This document shows, piece by piece, positions 1-5,175 of a stretch of 5,175 nt of DNA (positions are counted from its first letter, which is position 1; every line of letters starts with the position of its first letter). The translations under genes were made by a program, and so were the position numbers. The DNA is from Planctomycetota bacterium (GTDB lineage: Bacteria; Planctomycetota; SZUA-567; H5-PLA8): positions 1 to 5,175 of the forward strand of contig JANXLS010001285.1 in NCBI GenBank assembly GCA_025355035.1. Direction: 5' to 3'. Under the pieces are notes generated by a model. It was given only the letters and a program-made list of their open reading frames with translations, was not told the DNA's origin and did no database searches.

Positions 1-1
1 C

Positions 2-340
2 GCAAAGGTATTGCTTGACCTCGCCAATCGCCCGGATCGTCCCGTTTTCGTTCACGCCGGAACAGGTGTTTACATGGGAGTCGGTGCTGAGCCGAACGGT
101 TATAAAGGCGATGGCTTCCCCGTCGGACATGTGGCTAATAACAGCCCTGCGGAAATGGCCGGGATTCAAAAAGGCGACGTGATTTCGGCGTTGAACGATC
201 AGAAAATAATCACGCCGATGGACCTGAACATGAGCCTCACCGAATTCTCCCCCGGCGACGAAATCGGCTTGAAGGTCAAACGCGGAACGACCACGCTGGA
301 GCTGAAAGTGAAGTTGAGTGCGCGAAAAGCGGAAAAGTAA
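2..340 (+). CDS. C-terminal PDZ domain of a larger protein, possibly an M28-type metallopeptidase (5' partial)
   Basis: The reading frame is open to the left edge, so this is the 3' end of a longer gene; a TTG at 11 is probably not its start. Seen: about 112 residues that open with a helix-like stretch ending in ANRPDRP. A PDZ domain follows, with a YMGVG carboxylate-loop-like segment, then GHVANNSPAEMAGIQKGDVI, which is the usual 'SPAxxAGxxxGDxI' signature, then a PGDEI turn and the closing strands LKVKRG and LELKVKL. Family knowledge: PDZ domains bind peptide C-termini and often end HtrA, site-2 or M28 peptidases. Inference: the ANRPDRP linker directly before the PDZ domain resembles exported M28 aminopeptidases, but the catalytic domain is off the window, so PDZ is secure and M28 is only likely. 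It converges on the MFS gene, with 65 bp between stops and no clear terminator. Confidence 0.8.
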   Translation, partial: AKVLLDLANRPDRPVFVHAGTGVYMGVGAEPNGYKGDGFPVGHVANNSPAEMAGIQKGDVISALNDQKIITPMDLNMSLTEFSPGDEIGLKVKRGTTTLELKVKLSARKAEK

Positions 341-405
341 TCGGCAGAAAACAGCGCTGAACACAAGGCATTCGCGAAAACACGCTCTCAGAAAAAAGCC
401 TGATT

Positions 406-1662
406 TTACGCGGCGTTCGAGTTCGCCGATTCCAATTTTCCGATATCCAACCGCCGTAACGCCGGTGAAAGAATCCCCACTACAACGACTGTCACCAAGC
501 ACATCGCCCCGCCAAAAATGACCGATGGAACGGTGCCGATCCATTTCGCTGCCAGACCGGATTCTACTTCTCCCAATTCGTTCGACGATCCAATGAAAAT
601 CGAATTCACCGCCGAGATCCGACCGCGCAACGCATCCGGCGACGACAATTGCACTGCTGTCGAGCGAATAATGACGCTCACCGCGTCGAATGCGCCGCTC
701 ATTCCCAGCGCGAAAAGCGACAGGTAATAATGTTCGCTGATACCGAAAACCAGAATGCACACGCCAAATCCGGCTATCGCCACAAAGAGCCACGTGCCGG
801 CCTTTGATCGGATCCAGCCGCTTTTCGCCAGGCCAAAACTAACGATCGTCGCTCCGATGGCCGATGCTGCGCGCAAGGCCCCGAATCCGTATTTTCCGCA
901 TCGCAAAATGTCCTTCGCATAAACCGGCAGCACGCCGGTCACGCCTCCAAAAAGGACCGAGACCATATCGAGCGACAGCGCTGGAAAAAGAATCGGATGT
1001 CTCAGAACGAACTTCGCTCCGGAGAGCAACTCGTGCATCGTCGATCCGGCATTCGCCGCGCGCTCGGGTGGATCGAGCCGCGTTTTGATCGTCGTCAGAA
1101 ATCCGACGGCCACCAGTAGCGCAAGGCAGACCACGCCCGACGACGTCGCCGCATCCGTCTTCTCAAAAATCAATCCCCCGAGGCCCGGCCCGGCGATGCG
1201 AGCCAGTTGCATCGCCGAAGTCATCCACGCCAATTCGCGCGACAGAAATTGTCGTTCGACTATACGCGGCAGTATCGCGTACATGCACGGCTGCGAAAAG
1301 CTCCGCGCCGCGCCTGTTAAAAACGAAGCGGCGAAGAGTGCGATGATTTGATTGTGATCGCCGATTTGCGCCTTCGGATGCTGGCTCAACCACATCACCA
1401 GCCCTGACAACGCGCTGACCAGAATGACCCAGCGAAAGACGATTAGCGGTCGGCTGCGATCCACGACGTAACCGGCATACATCGCCAGACTCAGCGCCGG
1501 GAGCGCCTCGGCCAGTCCGATCATGGCGAGATAAAGCGTGCTGCCGGTCAGCTCATACATCCGCCATCCCAGCAAAACGCCCTGCATCTCAATTCCGAAC
1601 GTGAAGAGGAATCGGACCGCGACGAGCTTTTTGAAATCGCTGAACACAGGCTTACGCCGCAC
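406..1662 (-). CDS. MFS exporter, EntS / MFS_3-like (transmembrane secretion effector family)
   Basis: This encodes a 418-residue inner-membrane transporter with about 10-12 hydrophobic segments and an acceptable length for the MFS. Seen: the cytoplasmic loop motif GYVVDRSRP (residues 64-72), which fits the GxxxDRxxR motif A between TM2 and TM3; an ARSFSQPCMYAILPRIV stretch near 119-135; and a second-half ALRGRISAVN motif at 344-353 followed by SNELGEVESG. Family knowledge: these motifs are typical of EntS-like proton-coupled exporters (siderophore, drug or macrolide efflux), so export is more likely than import; the substrate cannot be read from sequence. The start is GTG at 1662, lying inside the end of mqnC (11-bp overlap). 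A purine-rich GAAGAAAAAG just upstream is a weak ribosome site, so translational coupling to mqnC is likely. It is the last gene of the mqnA-mqnC cluster. A later GTG at residue 6 is an alternative start. Confidence 0.88.
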   Translation of the reverse strand: MRRKPVFSDFKKLVAVRFLFTFGIEMQGVLLGWRMYELTGSTLYLAMIGLAEALPALSLAMYAGYVVDRSRPLIVFRWVILVSALSGLVMWLSQHPKAQIGDHNQIIALFAASFLTGAARSFSQPCMYAILPRIVERQFLSRELAWMTSAMQLARIAGPGLGGLIFEKTDAATSSGVVCLALLVAVGFLTTIKTRLDPPERAANAGSTMHELLSGAKFVLRHPILFPALSLDMVSVLFGGVTGVLPVYAKDILRCGKYGFGALRAASAIGATIVSFGLAKSGWIRSKAGTWLFVAIAGFGVCILVFGISEHYYLSLFALGMSGAFDAVSVIIRSTAVQLSSPDALRGRISAVNSIFIGSSNELGEVESGLAAKWIGTVPSVIFGGAMCLVTVVVVGILSPALRRLDIGKLESANSNAA

Positions 1663-2731
1663 CTTTTTCTTCGATTACCTCATAAAAGAAATTTCGCTTC
1701 TTGAGGTCGAGCCCCAATTCAGCGGTGAGGACTCGCATCTGATCGACCTGAACGTGGTGAACAGTCCCGGCCTGGCTGACGACATTTTCTTCCATCATCA
1801 GACCGCCCCAATCATTACAACCGTGCAGAAAACTCAACTGTCCGACTTTCGCTCCTTGCGTGACCCAGCTCGATTGAATGTTCGGAATGTTGTCGAGATA
1901 CAGCCGCGCAATGGAAAGCGTTCGCAGATAATCAAACGCACCTGCCGCTTCGACTCGGCCTTCCAACTTCGTATGCTTGGGCTGCAGCGTCCAGACGATA
2001 AACGCGCTGTATGGCGCGAACTCGTCTTGCGATTTGCGCAGGCGGTCCAGGTGTTCGATGCGTTCGGCCAGCGTTTCGAAATGGCCGATCACCATCGTGC
2101 ATGACCCCTTCAGTCCCTCTTGCGCTGCTGTATTCATGACACCCAACCAATCGTCCGTCTGCGCTTTTTTTGGCGCGATGATTTGACGGACGCGATCGAC
2201 CAGAATTTCGCCGCCGCCGCCGGGAATCGAATGCAGTCCCGCCGCTTTCAAGCGCTGAATCACCTCGCGCACCGGCATTTTGAAAATGTGCGAAAAATGA
2301 ACGACTTCGCTCGGCGAAAACGCGTGGATGTGAATCGCTGGAAACGTCGTGCGGATGTCGTGGAGTAGTTCTTCGTACCAACTCAATTTGAGATACGGAT
2401 GGTGACCGCCCTGCATGAGAATCTGTGTCCCGCCGATGGCTTCAAGTTCGCGGATTTTCGCGTATAATTCATCGCGCGACAAAACGTATTCTTCCGGATC
2501 GCCGGGCCTTCGATAGAACGCACAGAAATCACAATCGGCTATGCAACTGTTCGTATAATTAATATTGCGATCGATGACGTACGTCGCGTATTTCTCCGGA
2601 TGCATTCGCTGCCGCACCGCCAGAGCCGCACGTCCCAACGAAGCCAGATCCGCGCGTTCCATCAGCACAAGCGCCTCGTCAGATGTTATCCGCGTCCCAG
2701 CCACAGCCTTGTCGAGAATCTTCTGAACCAT
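1652..2731 (-). CDS. mqnC: Cyclic dehypoxanthinyl futalosine synthase (radical SAM), menaquinone biosynthesis
   Basis: MqnC uses a [4Fe-4S] cluster and S-adenosylmethionine to cyclise dehypoxanthine futalosine in the futalosine route to menaquinone; it is cytosolic. Seen: the radical SAM triad NSCIADCDFCAF gives CX3CX2C at Cys63, Cys67 and Cys70. It is followed by YRRPGDPEEYVLS, the GGTQILMQGGHHP block (100-112), HAFSPSEV, IPGGGGEIL (169-177) and a late GLMMEENVVSQAG segment. Together these are the MqnC pattern rather than that of its paralogue MqnE. I chose ATG at 2731 (359 residues, normal for the family), with AAGGG about 10 nt upstream. The frame also stays open upstream to a GTG at 2767, which would add 12 residues that look unlike the family. 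It lies 78 bp downstream of mqnA and overlaps the MFS start by 11 bp, so a single transcript is likely. Confidence 0.96.
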   Translation of the reverse strand: MVQKILDKAVAGTRITSDEALVLMERADLASLGRAALAVRQRMHPEKYATYVIDRNINYTNSCIADCDFCAFYRRPGDPEEYVLSRDELYAKIRELEAIGGTQILMQGGHHPYLKLSWYEELLHDIRTTFPAIHIHAFSPSEVVHFSHIFKMPVREVIQRLKAAGLHSIPGGGGEILVDRVRQIIAPKKAQTDDWLGVMNTAAQEGLKGSCTMVIGHFETLAERIEHLDRLRKSQDEFAPYSAFIVWTLQPKHTKLEGRVEAAGAFDYLRTLSIARLYLDNIPNIQSSWVTQGAKVGQLSFLHGCNDWGGLMMEENVVSQAGTVHHVQVDQMRVLTAELGLDLKKRNFFYEVIEEKGAA

Positions 2732-2741
2732 AAAACCGAAG

Positions 2742-2769
2742 CCCTTCACCCAACCCAACCTCAACACCC
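2742..2769 (-). other. G-tract-rich leader of mqnC, weak G-quadruplex candidate
   Basis: The minus strand, which is the mRNA sense, carries four GGG runs (complement of 2767-2769, 2754-2756, 2749-2751 and 2742-2744) with loops of 10, 2 and 4 nt, plus an extra GG at 2759-2760. The last run is part of the AAGGG that could serve as the mqnC ribosome site, 11 nt before the ATG. Folding would hide that site. The long first loop makes this a weak candidate. Confidence 0.3.
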
Positions 2770-2776
2770 AAAAAAT

Positions 2777-2804
2777 TTTAAACTTCGAACTTTGAAATTT
2801 GAAC
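2777..2804. repeat. Four tandem 7-bp units TTYRAAM
   Basis: On the plus strand the sequence reads TTTAAAC, TTCGAAC, TTTGAAA, TTTGAAC without gaps. The TTNNAA cores are therefore spaced exactly 7 bp apart, and two of the four cores are perfect palindromes. An A5T2 run precedes them. The array starts 5 bp beyond the mqnA stop codon, inside the mqnA-mqnC gap. It has no recognised function; it may be a slipped-strand microsatellite or a local AT-rich spacer. Confidence 0.7.
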
Positions 2805-2809
2805 TGCTG

Positions 2810-3601
2810 TTATCGCGTATAGAAATCAAACCCTTCGCCTTCTTCGATCATCTGCTGCCGGACGAGGTACTTGCGGAAGAGGCTCATGCCGCCCAATTCC
2901 TCCCGCCCAAGATCGTATTTCACGATTCGGGAAATGTAGTTTTTAACTCGATAATAATCCATCCCCATCCGTCGCGATTCAGCGCGCGCAATCGCATCGA
3001 AACTGCGCAACCCTTCGCGCTTCGCCATGAACAAGTCCATATTGATGCCCTGTAGATCGACGCCGGGACGGCAAACCCATGCAGCGAACACAAACGGCAG
3101 TTTCGTGAATTCATGCCATTCCGCTGCGAGATCAATGGCTTGATAGCCCGGCGGCATTTGGAATTGCAGGCACGGATCGCCGATTTTCAAAAAGCCATCG
3201 AGATCGTCGCGCAGCAGTGGATCTTCGCCCATTTGCAATGGAACAAGGTCGATGCCGAGATTCATCTTTTCGTGCAGGATGACCTGTAACATCGCATTGG
3301 TCGTTTCAGATGCAGGATCGAGGGCAATGCGCCGAGCTTCTTTCAGCGGCACCCGATGAAACAACTGGATGCTCCAAATTTCGCGGTGCGACGAAACCGA
3401 GATGTTCGGAATGAGTGTGCAGCCCGGGTTTCGGAAATATTCAATCGAGCTGAGTAACGCCACATCGATCTCTTCGTTCCGCAGCTTCTGTGCAAGAATA
3501 CTGGGCACGTGAGTTTCGAATGTGTACGTCGGCGCGTCCGGCTTCAGGCCGAAGGTCAGCACTTTGGAGTTCAGGTAGGGAACACTGCCGATACGAATCA
3601 C
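2810..3601 (-). CDS. mqnA: Chorismate dehydratase, first step of the futalosine menaquinone pathway
   Basis: MqnA removes water from chorismate to give 3-[(1-carboxyvinyl)oxy]benzoate, which MqnE then joins to adenosine. Seen: 263 residues, near the family's usual length, with the N-terminal IGSVPYLNSKVL motif, DVALLSSIEYFR (46-57), ISVSSHREIWSIQLF (67-81), LDPASETTNAML (94-105), LKIGDPCLQF (138-147) and LPFVFAAWVCRPG (168-180). The fold is that of a periplasmic-binding-protein-like enzyme, but no signal peptide is present, which fits a cytosolic enzyme. The start is GTG at 3601, the only start codon in frame before the conserved RIGSVPYLN; an in-frame TAG lies 12 codons upstream. AAGGAG is unusually far, 15 nt upstream. 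It is the first gene of the minus-strand cluster with mqnC and the MFS exporter. LQF in place of the common ALR after IGD is a mild divergence. Confidence 0.95.
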   Translation of the reverse strand: MIRIGSVPYLNSKVLTFGLKPDAPTYTFETHVPSILAQKLRNEEIDVALLSSIEYFRNPGCTLIPNISVSSHREIWSIQLFHRVPLKEARRIALDPASETTNAMLQVILHEKMNLGIDLVPLQMGEDPLLRDDLDGFLKIGDPCLQFQMPPGYQAIDLAAEWHEFTKLPFVFAAWVCRPGVDLQGINMDLFMAKREGLRSFDAIARAESRRMGMDYYRVKNYISRIVKYDLGREELGGMSLFRKYLVRQQMIEEGEGFDFYTR

Positions 3602-3616
3602 GATGGTTTCACGTAG

Positions 3617-3622
3617 CTCCTT
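3617..3622 (-). promoter_or_regulatory. Shine-Dalgarno AAGGAG upstream of mqnA with unusual spacing
   Basis: A full AAGGAG reads on the minus strand but stands 15 nt from the mqnA GTG, against a usual 5-9 nt. No other in-frame ATG, GTG or TTG lies between. It is better placed, with a 4-nt spacer, for a four-codon reading frame GTG-AAA-CCA-TCG-TGA (3598-3612), whose stop overlaps the mqnA start. Confidence 0.5.
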
Positions 3623-3631
3623 AACGAGAGC

Positions 3632-3660
3632 ATTCTAACGCGAAAGGCCGCTTGATGCAA
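3632..3660 (-). promoter_or_regulatory. Candidate sigma70-type promoter of the mqnA-mqnC-MFS cluster
   Basis: On the minus strand TTGCAT (3655-3660) and TAGAAT (3632-3637) are separated by exactly 17 bp. The -10 matches TATAAT at five of six positions; the -35 matches only TTG. Initiation would fall near 3625, giving a leader of about 25 nt that still includes AAGGAG. No better pair lies closer to mqnA. This was found by eye. Confidence 0.45.
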
Positions 3661-3745
3661 AGCGACACAGTTCATTCTCTGTAAAGAGTGCGAAGCAAGC
3701 CGAATGCCCAGCGATGTGTGACAAATTTACGTGAGCTGTTTTGTT

Positions 3746-3848
3746 CAACTCTGAAGGAGTTATGTAGCAAAGCCCTGGGTATGCGGCGTACCCGCCGCTA
3801 CCCAGGGTGAACCAACGATGAAGTCCTCCAACTCCGAAGGAGTTGTGT
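3746..3848. repeat. Composite palindromic repeat element (REP-like), two 20-bp motifs flanking a strong hairpin
   Basis: Two direct copies of CAACTCYGAAGGAGTTRTGT (3746-3765 and 3829-3848) match at 18 of 20 positions. Each folds on itself; the right copy has a perfect CAACTCC/GGAGTTG stem of 7 bp around GAA. Between them 3773-3807 forms a long hairpin: CCCTGGGTA pairs with TACCCAGGG (9 bp), then after one bulged T GCGGCG pairs with CGCCGC (6 bp) around a TACC loop. No T-run follows on either strand, so it is not a standard terminator. The build resembles REP/BIME-type dispersed intergenic elements mobilised by REP-associated transposases. That is inference, since only one copy is visible and no transposase is present. 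Confidence 0.7.
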
Positions 3849-3978
3849 CCGGTTATGCGGTGATTTGTCGAACAGTCAAAACAATTACTTCGTGAAATTT
3901 CGCGACAGCTACCCAATCTTTCGGAGTAGATCAGCGTGACCAGCGCATGGATTCAAGTTCCATCCCAAAATTGTCGAT

Positions 3979-3994
3979 ACACATTTAAAAGTGT
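3979..3994. promoter_or_regulatory. Imperfect 16-bp palindrome, possible operator of the downstream repeat protein gene
   Basis: ACACATTTAAAAGTGT matches its own reverse complement except at one symmetric pair of positions. It lies 54 bp upstream of the ATG at 4049, a suitable place for a regulator site, but AT-rich palindromes of this size also occur by chance. Confidence 0.25.
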
Positions 3995-4048
3995 CGGAAT
4001 TCGCGTCTGAATCTAAGAAGCACTCAATATCGAAGTCTTTTTGTGAGC

Positions 4049-4777
4049 ATGAAACTTTGGGAGAATAGCGTGTCAATCCAATCGGTCTCGTTGCAATGCG
4101 CATCGGTTATCGCGCTTGCCAGTGCAGCATTCGCGAATTCAGCGAAGGCTGAAGTCAGCTTCGATTTAAACATTGGTCAGCAGCGACCGCCCGTGGTCGT
4201 GCAACGTCCCGCTGAAGTGGGTCGGCGCTGGGTGCCTGAATCGGTCATTCGCCGCGATGAGCAGGTGCTTGTTTCTCCCGCGCACATGTCTCGCCGCGAA
4301 GAACAGGTGATCGTCGAACCGGCGCGTCGAATCAAGCGCGAAGAACGCGTTTTGATTGAGCCCGAGCGCGTCGAAAAGCGACCCGAAAAAATCGAAGTCC
4401 GACCGTCGCGCGTTGAAAAGCAATGGATTCCGCCTGTATACGATGAAGTTCGCGTCGGACCGATTGACGTGAAGAAGAAAGTACAGGAAGGCTATTTCCG
4501 GGAAGTGGTCGTACCGCCAGTCTTCGAAACGGTCATCCGGGAAGTCCGAGTACCCGCGCGCTACGACATTGTTTTCAAGGAAATCGACGTTCCCGCGCAT
4601 TACGAAACCCGAATTGTCGAAGTGCCCGTTCCCGCTCGCTACGAAACAATCAAGCGCGATGTGATTGTGCCAGGCCATTGGGAAGAGGTCGTTGTCCAAC
4701 CGCCGCCGGTTGTCGTGCCAGGAAAGCGCAACGGTTTTGAATTGGATCTCGACATCGGCAAGCGACACCGCGATTAA
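4049..4777 (+). CDS. Secreted basic tandem-repeat protein of unknown function (14-residue and 13-residue VP repeats)
   Basis: I do not recognise a named family. Seen: 242 residues with a Sec-type signal peptide (hydrophobic 13-29, probable cleavage after AKA at 32-34), so the product is exported. Four 14-residue units tile 66-121 (for example MSRREEQVIVEPAR, RIKREERVLIEPER). A bridge follows, including RVEKQWIPPVYDE at 121-133. Five 13-residue units then tile 149-213 (YFREVVVPPVFET, VFKEIDVPAHYET, RIVEVPVPARYET, IKRDVIVPGHWEE). Alternating charged and V/I residues ending in P suggest short repeated beta strands. Similar motifs flank the repeats: FDLNIG near the mature N-terminus and FELDLDIG near the C-terminus. 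I used ATG 4049 because it gives Lys2 in the n-region. GTG 4070 has a better ribosome site (GGGAG, 6-nt spacer) and is a real rival giving 235 residues. A cell-surface or envelope structural role is a guess. Confidence 0.82.
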   Translation: MKLWENSVSIQSVSLQCASVIALASAAFANSAKAEVSFDLNIGQQRPPVVVQRPAEVGRRWVPESVIRRDEQVLVSPAHMSRREEQVIVEPARRIKREERVLIEPERVEKRPEKIEVRPSRVEKQWIPPVYDEVRVGPIDVKKKVQEGYFREVVVPPVFETVIREVRVPARYDIVFKEIDVPAHYETRIVEVPVPARYETIKRDVIVPGHWEEVVVQPPPVVVPGKRNGFELDLDIGKRHRD

Positions 4778-4778
4778 T

Positions 4779-4807
4779 AAAAAATCTGAGAGGGTTACCC
4801 GCTCAGA
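4779..4807 (-). terminator. Rho-independent terminator of trpB
   Basis: TCTGAG (4785-4790) pairs with CTCAGA (4802-4807), then after one mismatch GGG pairs with CCC around a TTA loop. On the minus strand the stem is followed at once by six T (complement of 4779-4784). It begins 48 bp beyond the trpB stop and ends 1 bp short of the opposing gene's TAA. It works for minus-strand transcripts; on the plus strand only a short TTTT lies nearby. Confidence 0.78.
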
Positions 4808-4824
4808 CATTTTGAATTCTCAAT

Positions 4825-4857
4825 GCAGGGCGGGTTAAAACCCGCCTTGTTATTTTT
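4825..4857 (+). terminator. Rho-independent terminator of the repeat protein gene
   Basis: An 11-bp stem (4825-4835 with 4840-4850, including GGCGGGT/ACCCGCC and two G-U pairs) closes a TAAA loop and is followed on the plus strand by TATTTTT. The T-run reaches into the trpB stop codon. The minus strand has no T-run after this stem, so it terminates plus-strand transcripts only. Confidence 0.82.
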
Positions 4858-5175
4858 AGCGCATCTTCAACAAGCGTCGTGCTTCTTCGCAGTCTTTGTC
4901 GCCGCGACCGCTGAGGCAGACGACGATCAACTTTTCCGGCCCCAATTCTTTCGCGAGCTTGACGGTGTGCGCGATTGCGTGAGCCGTTTCCAATGCCGGG
5001 ATGATGCCTTCGGTCCGTGCCAGCAATTGGAATGCATCGAGCGCTTCGCCGTCGGTGATCGGCTTGTATTCAGCCCGACCGGTGTCCTTCATCCACGCGT
5101 GTTCCGGTCCCACGCCGGGATAATCCAAGCCGGCGGAGATCGAGTGAACCTGAGCGGTCTGGCCGTCGCTGTCCT
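4856..5175 (-). CDS. trpB: Tryptophan synthase beta chain, C-terminal part (5' partial)
   Basis: TrpB is the PLP enzyme that condenses indole, channelled from TrpA, with L-serine to give tryptophan. Seen: about 105 C-terminal residues, including HSISAGLDYPGVGPEH near the visible start, the KDTGRAEY segment, EGIIPALETAHA, and the LSGRGDKD loop whose serine lies near the PLP pyridine nitrogen in known TrpB structures. The tail after this motif, CEEARRLLKMR, is short but normal. The frame runs off the right edge, so the N-terminal half with the PLP lysine is not visible. No trpA follows: the next thing downstream is a terminator, so trpB is the last gene of its transcript or stands alone. It converges on the repeat protein gene. 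Confidence 0.97.
   Translation of the reverse strand, partial: DSDGQTAQVHSISAGLDYPGVGPEHAWMKDTGRAEYKPITDGEALDAFQLLARTEGIIPALETAHAIAHTVKLAKELGPEKLIVVCLSGRGDKDCEEARRLLKMR

Larger units (their letters stand above)
3602..4048. other. 447-bp divergent intergenic region between mqnA and the repeat protein gene
   Basis: No credible gene lies here. From the left it holds the mqnA ribosome site and promoter candidate (3617-3660), a palindromic repeat element (3746-3848), about 130 bp with nothing recognised, an imperfect 16-bp palindrome (3979-3994), and the leader of the plus-strand repeat protein gene. The two open frames on the minus strand in this region run through the palindromic element and show no family motif or protein-like composition. 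Confidence 0.7.

Noticed and set aside
341..405. Possible terminator between the PDZ gene and the MFS gene
   Set aside because: A minus-strand run of six T (complement of 392-397) exists, but only a 3-bp GCC/GGC stem precedes it, and nothing better is seen on the plus strand.
318..1393. Several plus-strand frames (67-88 residues) and a 76-residue minus frame across the MFS gene
   Set aside because: They are arginine- and serine-rich shadows of a clear membrane transporter frame, with no recognisable domain.
1538..3055. Plus-strand frames of 69-188 residues and a minus frame of 149 residues inside mqnC and mqnA
   Set aside because: All lie opposite or out of frame with strongly conserved enzymes and show no motifs of their own.
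3773..3807. The strong hairpin read as a terminator or riboswitch
   Set aside because: No T-run follows on either strand and it lies about 170 bp upstream of mqnA, outside the likely transcript. The flanking repeated motifs fit a dispersed repeat better.
3891..3904. Short palindrome CGTGAAATTTCGCG in the intergenic region
   Set aside because: It is only 14 bp with a mismatch and has no second copy or promoter context, so chance is a sufficient explanation.
3635..4103. Two short minus-strand open frames (93 and 64 residues) in the divergent intergenic region
   Set aside because: The first translates the palindromic repeat element and the second has no motif, start signal or protein-like composition. 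Such frames through dispersed repeats are commonly mis-annotated.
4166..4810. A 214-residue open frame on the minus strand opposite the repeat protein gene
   Set aside because: It is the antisense shadow of the plus-strand repeats. It has no ribosome site and an odd D/N/H/F-rich composition, and it runs through the minus-strand terminator, while the plus frame has a signal peptide and a sensible domain order.

Overview
The window looks like a chromosomal stretch from a bacterium that makes menaquinone by the futalosine route. It has mid-range GC, dense coding, and several starts that are GTG or lack a strong Shine-Dalgarno site. The gene mix (futalosine genes, a PDZ-ended protein resembling an M28-type peptidase, a secreted VP-rich repeat protein) would suit Planctomycetota, Verrucomicrobiota or Acidobacteriota. 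No rRNA or lineage marker is present, so the phylum is a guess.

Layout, left to right. (1) 2-340, plus strand: the 3' end of a gene whose product ends in a PDZ domain. (2) 406-3601, minus strand: a three-gene cluster transcribed mqnA (chorismate dehydratase), mqnC (radical SAM cyclic dehypoxanthinyl futalosine synthase), then an EntS-like MFS exporter whose GTG start overlaps the mqnC stop by 11 bp. A promoter candidate lies just upstream of mqnA. The 78-bp mqnA-mqnC gap holds a 7-bp tandem repeat and a G-tract-rich leader. (3) 3602-4048: a divergent 447-bp intergenic region with a palindromic repeat element. Its strong central hairpin is flanked by two near-identical copies of a 20-bp motif. 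(4) 4049-4777, plus strand: a secreted, highly repetitive basic protein of unknown function, built from 14-residue and then 13-residue tandem units. (5) 4778-4855: a short convergent intergenic region with two oppositely oriented terminators. (6) 4856 to the window end, minus strand: the C-terminal part of tryptophan synthase beta (trpB).

MqnA makes the first committed intermediate of the futalosine pathway from chorismate, and MqnC closes the ring at a later step. MqnE, MqnB and MqnD are not in the window and must be encoded elsewhere. TrpB is also a chorismate-derived pathway, but it is transcribed separately here, so no functional link is implied.

Most of the window is ordinary metabolism. 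The least explained items are the repeat protein at 4049-4777 and the palindromic element at 3746-3848. I found no CRISPR array, tRNA, rRNA, transposase gene or defence-type system.
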